From Firmicutes bacterium UBA5201 (lineage in GTDB: Bacteria > Bacillota > Clostridia > Peptostreptococcales > Acidaminobacteraceae), in the NCBI GenBank assembly GCA_002412775.1, contig DHVT01000027.1:60097-74681 (forward strand): DNA of 14,585 nucleotides. The letters are read 5' to 3'. The notes under the pieces were generated by a model. It was given only the letters and a program-made list of their open reading frames with translations, made no database searches and was not told the origin of the DNA. The position numbers and the translations under genes were made by a program. Position 1 is the first letter of the stretch. Each line of letters starts with the position of its first letter. This document shows positions 1 through 7,126 of this stretch, piece by piece.

Positions 1-56
1 ACCAGTTTGCACCTGTCCCCAATCGATACTAATATTATACCGTAAAAGAGGTAAAC

Positions 57-1286
57 ATGAAATATGATGCAATAATAATAGGTGGTGGTGCAGCGGGATT
101 ATATCTGGCTGCACATCTGAATCCTCTTAAAGTGCTTGTGCTCGAGAAGAACAGCCGTCTAGGGCTCAAACTCCTCGCTTCCGGCAGTGGTCAGTGCAAT
201 CTCACACACGGGGGAGACATCAAGGATTTCTATTCTCATTATGGCGAACATAAGAATTTTGTGAAATTCGCACTGTCACACCATGACAATAAAGCGGTGA
301 TCAGGTATTTTGAGTCAAACGGTCTGAAGTGTGTTGAAAGGGAAGACGGAAAAGTGTTCCCGGCGACACTCAGGTCGACAGATGTTCTTGAGGTGCTTTT
401 GAAAGGGATTCAATTCAACAGAAACGCGAAAATCATCAAAGAAGTGAAAATATCAGAAATTGCTATTGATATGGAGGATTCTTCCTATTTGGTACGCACG
501 GATTCCGGGGACTTCATTGCCAAGAATCTTATTGTCGCCACGGGAGGAATGACATACTCAAGGCTTGGAACGACAGGTGATGGTTATGCGATAGCTGAAA
601 AGCTCGGCCATAAGGTTGTGACCGCGAAACCAGGTTTGACATCGGTTCATTGCGATGACAGGAATCTGTTGGAATTGAGTGGCCTTACCTTCAAGAATAT
701 CCATCTTTCCATGGTCAAGGACGGTCAAAAAGCGAAAAAATTCAGCGGAGATCTGCTTTTGACTCATTTCGGTCTGAGTGGACCCATCATACTGGATAAT
801 AGCCGATCCCTTGAAAAAGGAGACAGACTTGAAATCCAGTTCGTCGATTCGACTTTTGATGCTCTAGAAAAGCTGTTTCTCGAGATTGCCGGATCAAATG
901 GAGAAAAGCCTCTTGCGTTTTTTATGAACAAGCTGGATATTCCAGACCGTCTCAAGCCAGTGATCTTGGGAGCTGCAGGTGTGAAAAAGGAGTTGAGGCT
1001 TTCTGAGGTGACTAAACCCGTCAGAAAGGAAATCATCAAACATTTGACGGCTTATCCGGTGACGATCCAATCACTATCCGGAGAGGCCACAGCCATGGTG
1101 AGCGTGGGTGGAGTCGCTCTTGAGGAAGTGAGCGCAAAGCATCTGATGTCCAGAATCAGGAGTGGCCTCTATTTCATAGGTGAAGTGCTCGATATCGATG
1201 GAGATTCGGGTGGCTACAATCTCCAGTGGGCGTTTTCATCGGCCAAAACGGTTGCCGATCATATCATCAAAAATAATACACAATAG
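57..1286 (+). CDS. HI0933/YhiN-family FAD-dependent oxidoreductase (flavoprotein)
   Basis: This 409-residue protein is a full-length member of the HI0933-like flavoprotein family (E. coli YhiN, B. subtilis YtfP, clostridial BaiN relatives). The N-terminus is a Rossmann dinucleotide-binding fold: a hydrophobic strand, then GGGAAG at residues 9-14, and an acidic residue (E30) ending the second strand, as expected for binding the FAD ribose. The family signature follows at about 37-50 (LKLLASGSGQCNLT, usually RKLLATGNGRCNLTN). A second FAD-contacting segment lies near the C-terminus (GEVLDIDGDSGGYN, about 375-388). There is no signal peptide or membrane segment, so it should be cytosolic. The ATG at 57 is preceded by AGAGG five to six bases upstream. 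The physiological substrate of most family members is unknown. A bile-acid role is proposed for some gut BaiN proteins, but nothing here supports it. It is probably the first gene of the run ending with ligA. Only a weak TATTAT-like box (33-38) lies upstream, so the promoter may be outside the window. Confidence 0.9.
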   Translation: MKYDAIIIGGGAAGLYLAAHLNPLKVLVLEKNSRLGLKLLASGSGQCNLTHGGDIKDFYSHYGEHKNFVKFALSHHDNKAVIRYFESNGLKCVEREDGKVFPATLRSTDVLEVLLKGIQFNRNAKIIKEVKISEIAIDMEDSSYLVRTDSGDFIAKNLIVATGGMTYSRLGTTGDGYAIAEKLGHKVVTAKPGLTSVHCDDRNLLELSGLTFKNIHLSMVKDGQKAKKFSGDLLLTHFGLSGPIILDNSRSLEKGDRLEIQFVDSTFDALEKLFLEIAGSNGEKPLAFFMNKLDIPDRLKPVILGAAGVKKELRLSEVTKPVRKEIIKHLTAYPVTIQSLSGEATAMVSVGGVALEEVSAKHLMSRIRSGLYFIGEVLDIDGDSGGYNLQWAFSSAKTVADHIIKNNTQ

Positions 1287-1297
1287 AGGATAATAAC

Positions 1298-2194
1298 ATG
1301 ACGAGAAAAACGAAAGGTCTGATCAGCGTGTCGATACCTGTGGTCACTTGGGGCATTTCCTTTGTGAGTACGGAGTATCTGCTCGACTATTTGGGGCCGA
1401 TGACCATAGGCGCGATAAGATTTGTGATTGCTACAGCAATTATGTTTATCATGATGAAAATCATGAAAGAACCACTGAAAGTGCATAAAAAAGACCGACT
1501 GTTATTTGTTCTGGCCGGTACGATCGGTATTGCCATCTATTTCTATTTTGAGAATACCGGGATCATGTACATTTCGGCATCGCCTGCGGCCCTCATCATC
1601 GCATCCATTCCGATGTTCACATTGATTTTTGAAGGCTTGATTTTCAAGCGAAGAATCGACAAAGTCGATGTGCTGGCCATCTTGATTTCGATAACCGGAG
1701 TTGTATTGATCATCGATTTGAAATTCCAATCATTTTTCGTGGTGGAGGAGACCATCGGGTATTTGATGATGCTTGGTGCGGTGCTTTCATGGGTGGTCTA
1801 TTCCATGGCATCCAAACCGCTTTTCAGAAGTTATTCCTATCTGACGATCATTTTTTATCAATTTCTGTACAGTCTGCCTTTTTTCCTGATTGTCGCGCCT
1901 TTTGAAAACAACAATTGGGCAGCGGTGCCATTTGAGGGCGTTGTGCATCTGATCTTCCTCAGTGTGTTCGCATCAGTGTTAGGGTTTTACTATTTTGCGA
2001 GATCCATGGATTTGCTTGGGATCACTGAATCGTCGCTGTTCATCAACTTTCTGCCTATAGTGACGATAATTTTCAGTTATGTCTATTTGGGACAATTGAT
2101 CTCCATCAAACAATTCGTGGGTGGAGCGCTTGTCATGCTCTCGCTCACGGTAACCAATATCCGTGAAAAAAGGTTGGCCATGTCTAAGATTTAG
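1298..2194 (+). CDS. EamA/DMT-superfamily permease (10 TM)
   Basis: The product is a 298-residue integral membrane protein of the drug/metabolite transporter superfamily. It shows the usual two tandem EamA repeats of five hydrophobic helices each. The first runs from about residue 8 (VSIPVVTWGISFVSTEYLL, with the typical early W and a Pro-containing helix) to about 140. The second runs from about 153 to 290, ending in a short Lys/Arg-rich cytoplasmic tail. The motif around GPMTIGAIRFVIA in the second helix and SPAALIIASIPMFT in the fourth are characteristic of the family. Members export or import amino acids, nucleosides or other metabolites, and the substrate cannot be read from sequence. 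The start codon lies 11 bases after the flavoprotein stop, with AGAGGA 7-12 bases upstream, so the two genes are probably co-transcribed. Confidence 0.9.
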   Translation: MTRKTKGLISVSIPVVTWGISFVSTEYLLDYLGPMTIGAIRFVIATAIMFIMMKIMKEPLKVHKKDRLLFVLAGTIGIAIYFYFENTGIMYISASPAALIIASIPMFTLIFEGLIFKRRIDKVDVLAILISITGVVLIIDLKFQSFFVVEETIGYLMMLGAVLSWVVYSMASKPLFRSYSYLTIIFYQFLYSLPFFLIVAPFENNNWAAVPFEGVVHLIFLSVFASVLGFYYFARSMDLLGITESSLFINFLPIVTIIFSYVYLGQLISIKQFVGGALVMLSLTVTNIREKRLAMSKI

Positions 2195-2230
2195 AGGGGC
2201 GCTTGCCGATAATCTCAGAGAGGTGATCTT

Positions 2231-4192
2231 ATGAAAATAGGTGGATTGTTACAATCATTGACCCAATCGCTAAAGATTTCAGAAAAACCGAGCGATGGAC
2301 AAACCATAAAAGAAAACAAAGTCGAAGTTCCCAAATTCAGTGGTGAGGATGCGAAAGCGTTGAACGCGCTTTTTTCGAAATATAATACGGTACCGGATCG
2401 ACAAACGATCAATGAAGTGACAGAGTTCATGAATACATCGGATGGTGATTTAAGATCCAAGCTCGAAACTGTTGAGATGGCACTCTACAAGGGGGTGGAT
2501 TTGAAGTCGGATCATTTAATGGCTCTTCATGGCGCACTTCAGGCCAATCCTGAGGATTTGCAGCTGTTGCTGGAAGATACTGTGGTGGATCGATTGCCGC
2601 AGTCGGATGTGAAGAAGTTGGTCCAAAACTTGAAATTGCCTGAAGCTGTCAAGGCTGAAATCATCAAAGCGCTGGACAGTGGACAGGATCTTAAATCGGC
2701 AATAGTCAAAGCGATTGAATTTATCATCGGTGGGGATTCAAAGCAACAGATTCAGCTGGATCTCAGCAAAGAGACCGTAGCCACTTTACTCGAAAAGTTG
2801 GTGATGGCTGTCAAGGAAATGCCAGTACCTGTGAAAGAACATGTGGAAATCGTACAACCCGATGTAATCATACAGGAACAAGAACCTGCAAGGATGAACA
2901 ATGAAATAAAAGATAGAGAAAGCACTCCTTCTGGAACCCAAGAAATTAAAGAGGATGCACCTGAACCCGATTTGGAGTTCGATCCTGAGATTGAAAAAGC
3001 GATCACAGATGCGGTAAATCAAATTTTACAGCAGGCTGCGAACATCGTTACAGAGGTGTTCGACTTCAAACAATATGTCGTGAAGGAAACGACCCAGGCG
3101 ACCATCGAAGCGAAAGAGACTTTTACCGCTTTCAAAAAGGAAGTGGTCGAACTTTTACAAATGCCTGAAAAACCGGCAAAAGCCGATATGATCCAGATGG
3201 TCTCAAAGGCAATCGACCGGTTGGAACATTTGATCATGAAAAGCAACGTGACACTTTTTACGGACATGCATATGGAAAAAGAGTTGATGCACTCCAGTGC
3301 GAAACTCCTTAACGCTAAAGATGCCCTTATAGAGGGCGATGTGGCGCGCGCTGTGAAAATCACAACCGAAGTCAAGGAGACTTTTGAGAAGATGACTTTT
3401 GCGCCTTCGGTGAACAGGGTTCAAGCGTTTGCGACGCTGAAAACGGACCAGATCATGAACGCGTTCTCTCCCCAGCAAAACGGGAAAACGGTGAAGCTGG
3501 ATGCCGAGCTGGAACGCGTACTGGATATATTCAAGGATTCCACCGGGGTGAGGCAGGCCAGAGACGTGGCTGAAATCATGCGTTTCATGGGGGTCAATCA
3601 CGAATCGGAAGTGTCGTCCAAAATCGAAGTGAAGGATGTCCAAAAAAGTCATGAGTGGATTGATGGCAACGTCAAAGAAATCCTTCTCAAGATGATGAAA
3701 GAGGAAACGGAATCCAGAACGGTTCAAAATCAAGAAAAGACGATGATGAACCTGACCGGCCAGCAAATGATGAATCAGCCTGATCAGGAGGGGCGTAAGC
3801 AATTTCAGTTTTTCAATATGCCGTTTGAAGATGGCGAGACTATAGGCAATATGAAGGTCTACATGAATGGCAGAAAAAATGGTGGAAAGCTTGATCCCAA
3901 AAATACGGAACTTTATTTCGGCATGTCACTGAAGAAGCATGGTGAGGTCGGTGTGAAGGTGATGATTCAATCCGGAAGAGCGAACATCAAGGTGATGAGT
4001 GACAATAAAACGGCGCTTGAACCAGTGTTTAGGGAGTTGTTCGAGGGATTGGACGAACTGGGATATGTGCAGGGTGAATTTTCATTTGAGGGTTTCTCTG
4101 GCGAAGGACCACCAAAACTCAGTGTTCAGCAAAATGTCAAACCTGCGGATTATACCTACGAAACAGAGAAAGGATTTGATTTCAAGATATGA
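2231..4192 (+). CDS. FliK-like (flagellar hook-length control-like) protein, YlqG type
   Basis: This 653-residue protein lacks a signal peptide, membrane helices and cysteines, and is highly charged. The N-terminal third (about 38-130) has short helical segments with a repeating pattern (KALNALFSKYNTV, MALYKGVDLKSDHLMAL) like those in clostridial FliK-like proteins. The middle is variable: an acidic Pro/Glu-rich linker at about 210-255 and long amphipathic helices up to about 510. The C-terminal region, about 523-630, alternates short strands (IGNMKVYMN, TELYFGMSLKK, EVGVKVMIQSG, ANIKVMSD) with a closing helix (VFRELFEGLDELGY). This resembles the FliK/hook-length-control C-terminal domain, which in true flagella signals the substrate switch through FlhB. 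The next gene encodes a FlhB-C-like protein and overlaps by 4 nt (ATGA), which strengthens the call and suggests translational coupling. A good ribosome site (GAGAGGTGAT) precedes the ATG. The closest known arrangement is B. subtilis ylqG-ylqH, whose role is unclear. No other flagellar gene is in the window. Family assignment is from pattern, not alignment. Confidence 0.65.
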   Translation: MKIGGLLQSLTQSLKISEKPSDGQTIKENKVEVPKFSGEDAKALNALFSKYNTVPDRQTINEVTEFMNTSDGDLRSKLETVEMALYKGVDLKSDHLMALHGALQANPEDLQLLLEDTVVDRLPQSDVKKLVQNLKLPEAVKAEIIKALDSGQDLKSAIVKAIEFIIGGDSKQQIQLDLSKETVATLLEKLVMAVKEMPVPVKEHVEIVQPDVIIQEQEPARMNNEIKDRESTPSGTQEIKEDAPEPDLEFDPEIEKAITDAVNQILQQAANIVTEVFDFKQYVVKETTQATIEAKETFTAFKKEVVELLQMPEKPAKADMIQMVSKAIDRLEHLIMKSNVTLFTDMHMEKELMHSSAKLLNAKDALIEGDVARAVKITTEVKETFEKMTFAPSVNRVQAFATLKTDQIMNAFSPQQNGKTVKLDAELERVLDIFKDSTGVRQARDVAEIMRFMGVNHESEVSSKIEVKDVQKSHEWIDGNVKEILLKMMKEETESRTVQNQEKTMMNLTGQQMMNQPDQEGRKQFQFFNMPFEDGETIGNMKVYMNGRKNGGKLDPKNTELYFGMSLKKHGEVGVKVMIQSGRANIKVMSDNKTALEPVFRELFEGLDELGYVQGEFSFEGFSGEGPPKLSVQQNVKPADYTYETEKGFDFKI

Positions 4193-4431
4193 ATGAAAAA
4201 AACATTTCCAGGGTGTATGAGCAGTTCGACAACCAGGATGATTTCAAATCCTATTCGGAGAGTGTCATAAAAGAAGCGAACAGGGCGAATATTCCTGTGG
4301 AGCAAAATCCCGATTTCATGAAGCATATGGTCAAGAATGATCTACGGGACGCAATGCCTTCACAGCTTTTTGAATTGATTGGAAGAATAACGACTGCGGT
4401 GGAAAAAGTGGAATCCGAGGAGGACAAATAG
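4189..4431 (+). CDS. Stand-alone FlhB cytoplasmic-domain-like protein (YlqH type)
   Basis: This 80-residue soluble protein resembles the part of the FlhB/YscU cytoplasmic domain that follows the autocleavage site. The recognisable part is the segment after a helix (VIKEANRANIPVEQNPDFMK, about 26-45). It matches the family pattern in which the helix is followed by N-[IV]-P-[IV]-x-[ED]-[ND]-P and a Leu/Phe-rich helix. Next comes DLRDAMPSQLFELIGRI (about 51-67), the counterpart of the family's 'D-hydrophobic-G-x-x-IP-x-x-L-[YF]-x-x-[IV]-A' stretch. No NPTH autocleavage motif and no membrane part of FlhB are present. The first strand region of FlhB-C (the AVALKY...P-x-V-x-A-K-G stretch) is shortened or degenerate here. 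The gene starts inside the end of the FliK-like gene (ATGA overlap). Its stop codon directly abuts the yaaR start. FliK and FlhB-C are partners in true flagellar export, so adjacency suggests the two products interact; that is inference. Confidence 0.65.
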   Translation: MNEKNISRVYEQFDNQDDFKSYSESVIKEANRANIPVEQNPDFMKHMVKNDLRDAMPSQLFELIGRITTAVEKVESEEDK

Positions 4432-4881
4432 ATGAAAGTGGGTAAGACGACGGGTGCCTCAAAGGTGAGTTCAGGATCTGTGCCAAACGCTCCCAAAACG
4501 GATGAGAGACCCAAGATCAGTTTTACTGAAATACTCGCGCAGAAGGATTATGACAAACAAAAAGAGGCACTTCAGTATGCACTGGACGAGATTGACCATA
4601 AGGGCCAAGCACTGGTGGAGAACAGGACAGTTGAAAATTTATATGAATACAAAGATTTGATCAGGGGTTTTATTGAGGAAACCGTTCACAAAGGATTTGA
4701 AATGAGAGAGAAGCGGGGTTTTTCAAGAATGGGCAGAGCGAAAGTGCTTCGTACTGTCGCAGAGGTGGATGCCAAGCTTGTGGAACTGACCAATCTGATT
4801 TTGAAAAGAGAGCATAAGGAAATAAATGTGCTCAGAAAAGTGGGTGAGATTCAAGGATTGCTGGTCAATCTGATATTATAA
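4432..4881 (+). CDS. yaaR: YaaR-family protein (DUF327)
   Basis: The 149-residue product matches the YaaR/DUF327 family in length (B. subtilis YaaR is about 146 residues) and pattern. It has a short disordered Ser/Thr/Pro-rich N-terminus (about 1-25), the conserved start of the domain (ISFTEIL, about 29-35), then an all-helical body. The most diagnostic stretch is in the second half: NLYEYKDLIRGFIEE at about 68-82, followed by an aromatic/basic segment and a long C-terminal helix ending VGEIQGLLVNLIL. The function of the family is unknown. In Bacillus yaaR sits elsewhere, near genes for replication (holB region). Here it follows the FliK/FlhB-like pair with no intergenic base and precedes pcrA by 14 bases. 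GAGGAGG lies eight bases before the ATG, inside the preceding gene. Confidence 0.85.
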   Translation: MKVGKTTGASKVSSGSVPNAPKTDERPKISFTEILAQKDYDKQKEALQYALDEIDHKGQALVENRTVENLYEYKDLIRGFIEETVHKGFEMREKRGFSRMGRAKVLRTVAEVDAKLVELTNLILKREHKEINVLRKVGEIQGLLVNLIL

Positions 4882-4895
4882 GGCGGAGGGAATCA

Positions 4896-7121
4896 ATGAA
4901 TTTAGATGGATTGAATGACGTACAAAGGAATGCTGTGCTTGCCACAGAAGGGCCGATATTGGTCGTGGCGGGCGCGGGTTCCGGAAAGACGAGGGTGCTG
5001 ACGCATCGCATCGCCAATCTGGTCGAAGCACATGATGTTTTTCCTTCGAGCATCCTCGCGATTACGTTTACGAACAAAGCGGCAAGTGAAATGAAACAAA
5101 GAATCGAGTCTCTCGTCGGACCGGTGACATCGCAGATGTGGGTAGGCACTTTTCATGCGATTTGTGTGAGAATCCTCAGACGTGACGGTGGCAGAATCGG
5201 ATATACGAGTGACTTTGTCATTTATGACACAACGGATCAGAAGGCACTCGTCAAATCGTGTTACAAAACACTGGGCATCGATGAGAAAATGACCCCGGTG
5301 AAATCGTACCAATTCAAAATTTCAGCGGCAAAGAACGACATGATCACCGCTGAGCAATACGAACGGGATCATCAAGGTGATTTCAGGGAACGTGAATTCA
5401 TCAAGCTTTACAAACTTTATCAGGAAAAATTGAAGCAGAATCAAGCGATGGATTTCGATGATCTGCTTCTTAAGACTATAGAACTCTTCAAAACCAATCC
5501 GGAAGTGCTGCATTATTATCAAAAGAGATTCAGATACATTCACGTGGATGAGTATCAGGATACCAATAAGGCACAGTATACTTTTGTCCGGTATTTGAGT
5601 GCCAATCATCAGAATCTTTTTGTCGTTGGCGATGGGGACCAATCCATTTACAGGTGGCGTGGGGCGGATATCCGCAACATTCAGGAATTTGAAAAGGATT
5701 ATCCAGGCGCTCAAATCTTCAAACTCGAACAGAACTACAGATCCACCAAGAACATTCTCGCCCTTGCGAACAGTGTGATCAAACACAATCCAGGAAGACG
5801 TGAGAAGAATCTGTGGACTGAGGCTGAAGCCGGTGAGAAAATCCAGTATTATCTTGCTTATGAAGAGAAAGATGAAGCACGATTCGTGCTGGAACAAATC
5901 AAGAAAAAAATTCGGGATGAGGATTACAAACGTTCCGATTTTGCCATACTCTACAGAACCAATGCCCAGTCCAGAGCTTTTGAGGACGCATTCATGCTCG
6001 ACGGTATGCCTTACAAGGTCGTCGGGGGAGCAAAGTTCTACGACCGTAAGGAAATCAAGGACCTCATGGCCTACCTCAAACTGATTGTCAACACACAAGA
6101 CGACATCAGTTTCGGGAGGGTCATCAATGAACCCAAGAGAAATCTTGGGGACAAAACCGTGGAAAAAATTCAAAATCATGCCGCGATGCTTGGGGTGAGT
6201 ATGCTCGACGCCTGTGGCAAAGCTGCGGAGATTGAAGGGGTATCCGGCAAGGCGCTGCAAAACATTGAAGCGTTTTATGAGATGATCATGGGACTGAAAT
6301 CCAATCTCGATACGCATTTCGTCACACAAATTTTTGACGGTTTGATTGAAAAATCGGGAATAATTGAAGCGTACGAGCGTGAAGGCAGCATCGAATCCGA
6401 CGGCCGAATCGACAATATCTATGAATTCCGCGTTGTCATCGAGGAGTTCGAGAAGAGGTCTGAAGATCCAAACTTACGTGATTTCTTGGCGGAAACGTCA
6501 CTGATGAGCGATCAGGACAGCCTGGAAGATGAAAACAACAGTGTGCTTTTAATGACGGTCCATGCCTCAAAAGGTCTTGAGTTTCCGGCAGTGTTCATAG
6601 TCGGTCTTGAAGATCAACTGTTTCCTTCGTTCAGATCGATGGATGATGAGGAAGCGCTTGAAGAAGAAAGACGCCTATGCTACGTGGCGATCACCAGAGC
6701 GGAAAAACTTCTTTTCATCAGTCACGCCAGAAACAGAAATCACTTTGGCAGGTTTGAATCCAGACAACCGAGTGTGTTCCTTAAAGAAATGGCCCCTGAG
6801 TTCATCGAAGGACTCGAAGAAAAGAAATTTGCACAAACTTTCCCTGAACCCAAGTCAAAACCCGTTTCGTTTTTTGACATCAAACCACAAAAAAAGCAAG
6901 GCAAACAAACTTTCAGCATGAAAGCTGAACCGGTTCAGGAAAAAACTGCCACAACTGAAAACAGTGGCTTCAAAACTGGTGACAAAGTCATGCATAAAGC
7001 TTTTGGAACAGGAATGATCGTGACGGTGGATAAGGATAAGGACACCCTCACCATCGTATTTGATTCACATGGAATCAAGAAACTGAGTGCCAGCATGGCA
7101 CCTATCAAAACCATAGGGTGA
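4896..7121 (+). CDS. pcrA: ATP-dependent DNA helicase PcrA (UvrD/Rep superfamily 1A)
   Basis: PcrA is the 3'-5' SF1A helicase of Gram-positive bacteria. It acts in nucleotide excision repair, in clearing RNA polymerase and RecA from DNA, and in rolling-circle plasmid replication. All motifs are intact in the 741-residue protein: Q-motif (LNDVQRNAV, 6-14), Walker A (AGAGSGKTR, 25-33), motif Ia (TFTNKAASEM, about 57-66), motif II (DEYQDTN from D218), motif III (GDGDQSIYRWRGAD, about 245-258), motif IV (NYRST), motif V (TVHASKGLEF) and motif VI (YVAITRAEK from Y596). Motif III has GDGDQ where GDDDQ is common. After a charged linker the C-terminus (about 690-741) is the small Tudor-like domain (GDKVMHKAFGTGMI) that in Bacillus PcrA contacts RNA polymerase. 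The ATG at 4896 is preceded by GGCGGAGGG. It sits directly before ligA, a common order in Firmicutes, and the two genes are coupled. Confidence 0.98.
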   Translation: MNLDGLNDVQRNAVLATEGPILVVAGAGSGKTRVLTHRIANLVEAHDVFPSSILAITFTNKAASEMKQRIESLVGPVTSQMWVGTFHAICVRILRRDGGRIGYTSDFVIYDTTDQKALVKSCYKTLGIDEKMTPVKSYQFKISAAKNDMITAEQYERDHQGDFREREFIKLYKLYQEKLKQNQAMDFDDLLLKTIELFKTNPEVLHYYQKRFRYIHVDEYQDTNKAQYTFVRYLSANHQNLFVVGDGDQSIYRWRGADIRNIQEFEKDYPGAQIFKLEQNYRSTKNILALANSVIKHNPGRREKNLWTEAEAGEKIQYYLAYEEKDEARFVLEQIKKKIRDEDYKRSDFAILYRTNAQSRAFEDAFMLDGMPYKVVGGAKFYDRKEIKDLMAYLKLIVNTQDDISFGRVINEPKRNLGDKTVEKIQNHAAMLGVSMLDACGKAAEIEGVSGKALQNIEAFYEMIMGLKSNLDTHFVTQIFDGLIEKSGIIEAYEREGSIESDGRIDNIYEFRVVIEEFEKRSEDPNLRDFLAETSLMSDQDSLEDENNSVLLMTVHASKGLEFPAVFIVGLEDQLFPSFRSMDDEEALEEERRLCYVAITRAEKLLFISHARNRNHFGRFESRQPSVFLKEMAPEFIEGLEEKKFAQTFPEPKSKPVSFFDIKPQKKQGKQTFSMKAEPVQEKTATTENSGFKTGDKVMHKAFGTGMIVTVDKDKDTLTIVFDSHGIKKLSASMAPIKTIG
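7115..7121 (+). promoter_or_regulatory. Ribosome binding site that fixes the ligA start
   Basis: AGGGTGA overlaps the pcrA stop codon and lies five bases before the ATG at 7127. The two in-frame upstream codons that could start ligA (GTG at 7118 and ATG at 7121) fall within or directly against this site and have no Shine-Dalgarno sequence of their own at a usable distance. The ATG at 7127 is therefore preferred. Translation of ligA is probably coupled to termination of pcrA. Confidence 0.6.
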
Positions 7122-7126
7122 TGATC

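Noticed and set aside
1..56. A promoter for the flavoprotein gene (TATTAT at 33-38 with TTGCAC at 7-12)
   Set aside because: The spacing is 20 bases and both boxes are weak; the window begins here, so the true promoter may lie upstream.
3203..3802. A 199-codon reverse-strand open frame opposite the FliK-like gene
   Set aside because: It is rich in His, Arg and Phe as expected from antisense of a Glu/Lys/Met-rich coding region, and has no plausible start signal or family match.
5322..6329. A long (335-codon) reverse-strand open frame
   Set aside because: It lies wholly inside pcrA, has no ribosome site or recognisable domain, and reads as a frame shadow of a well-conserved helicase.
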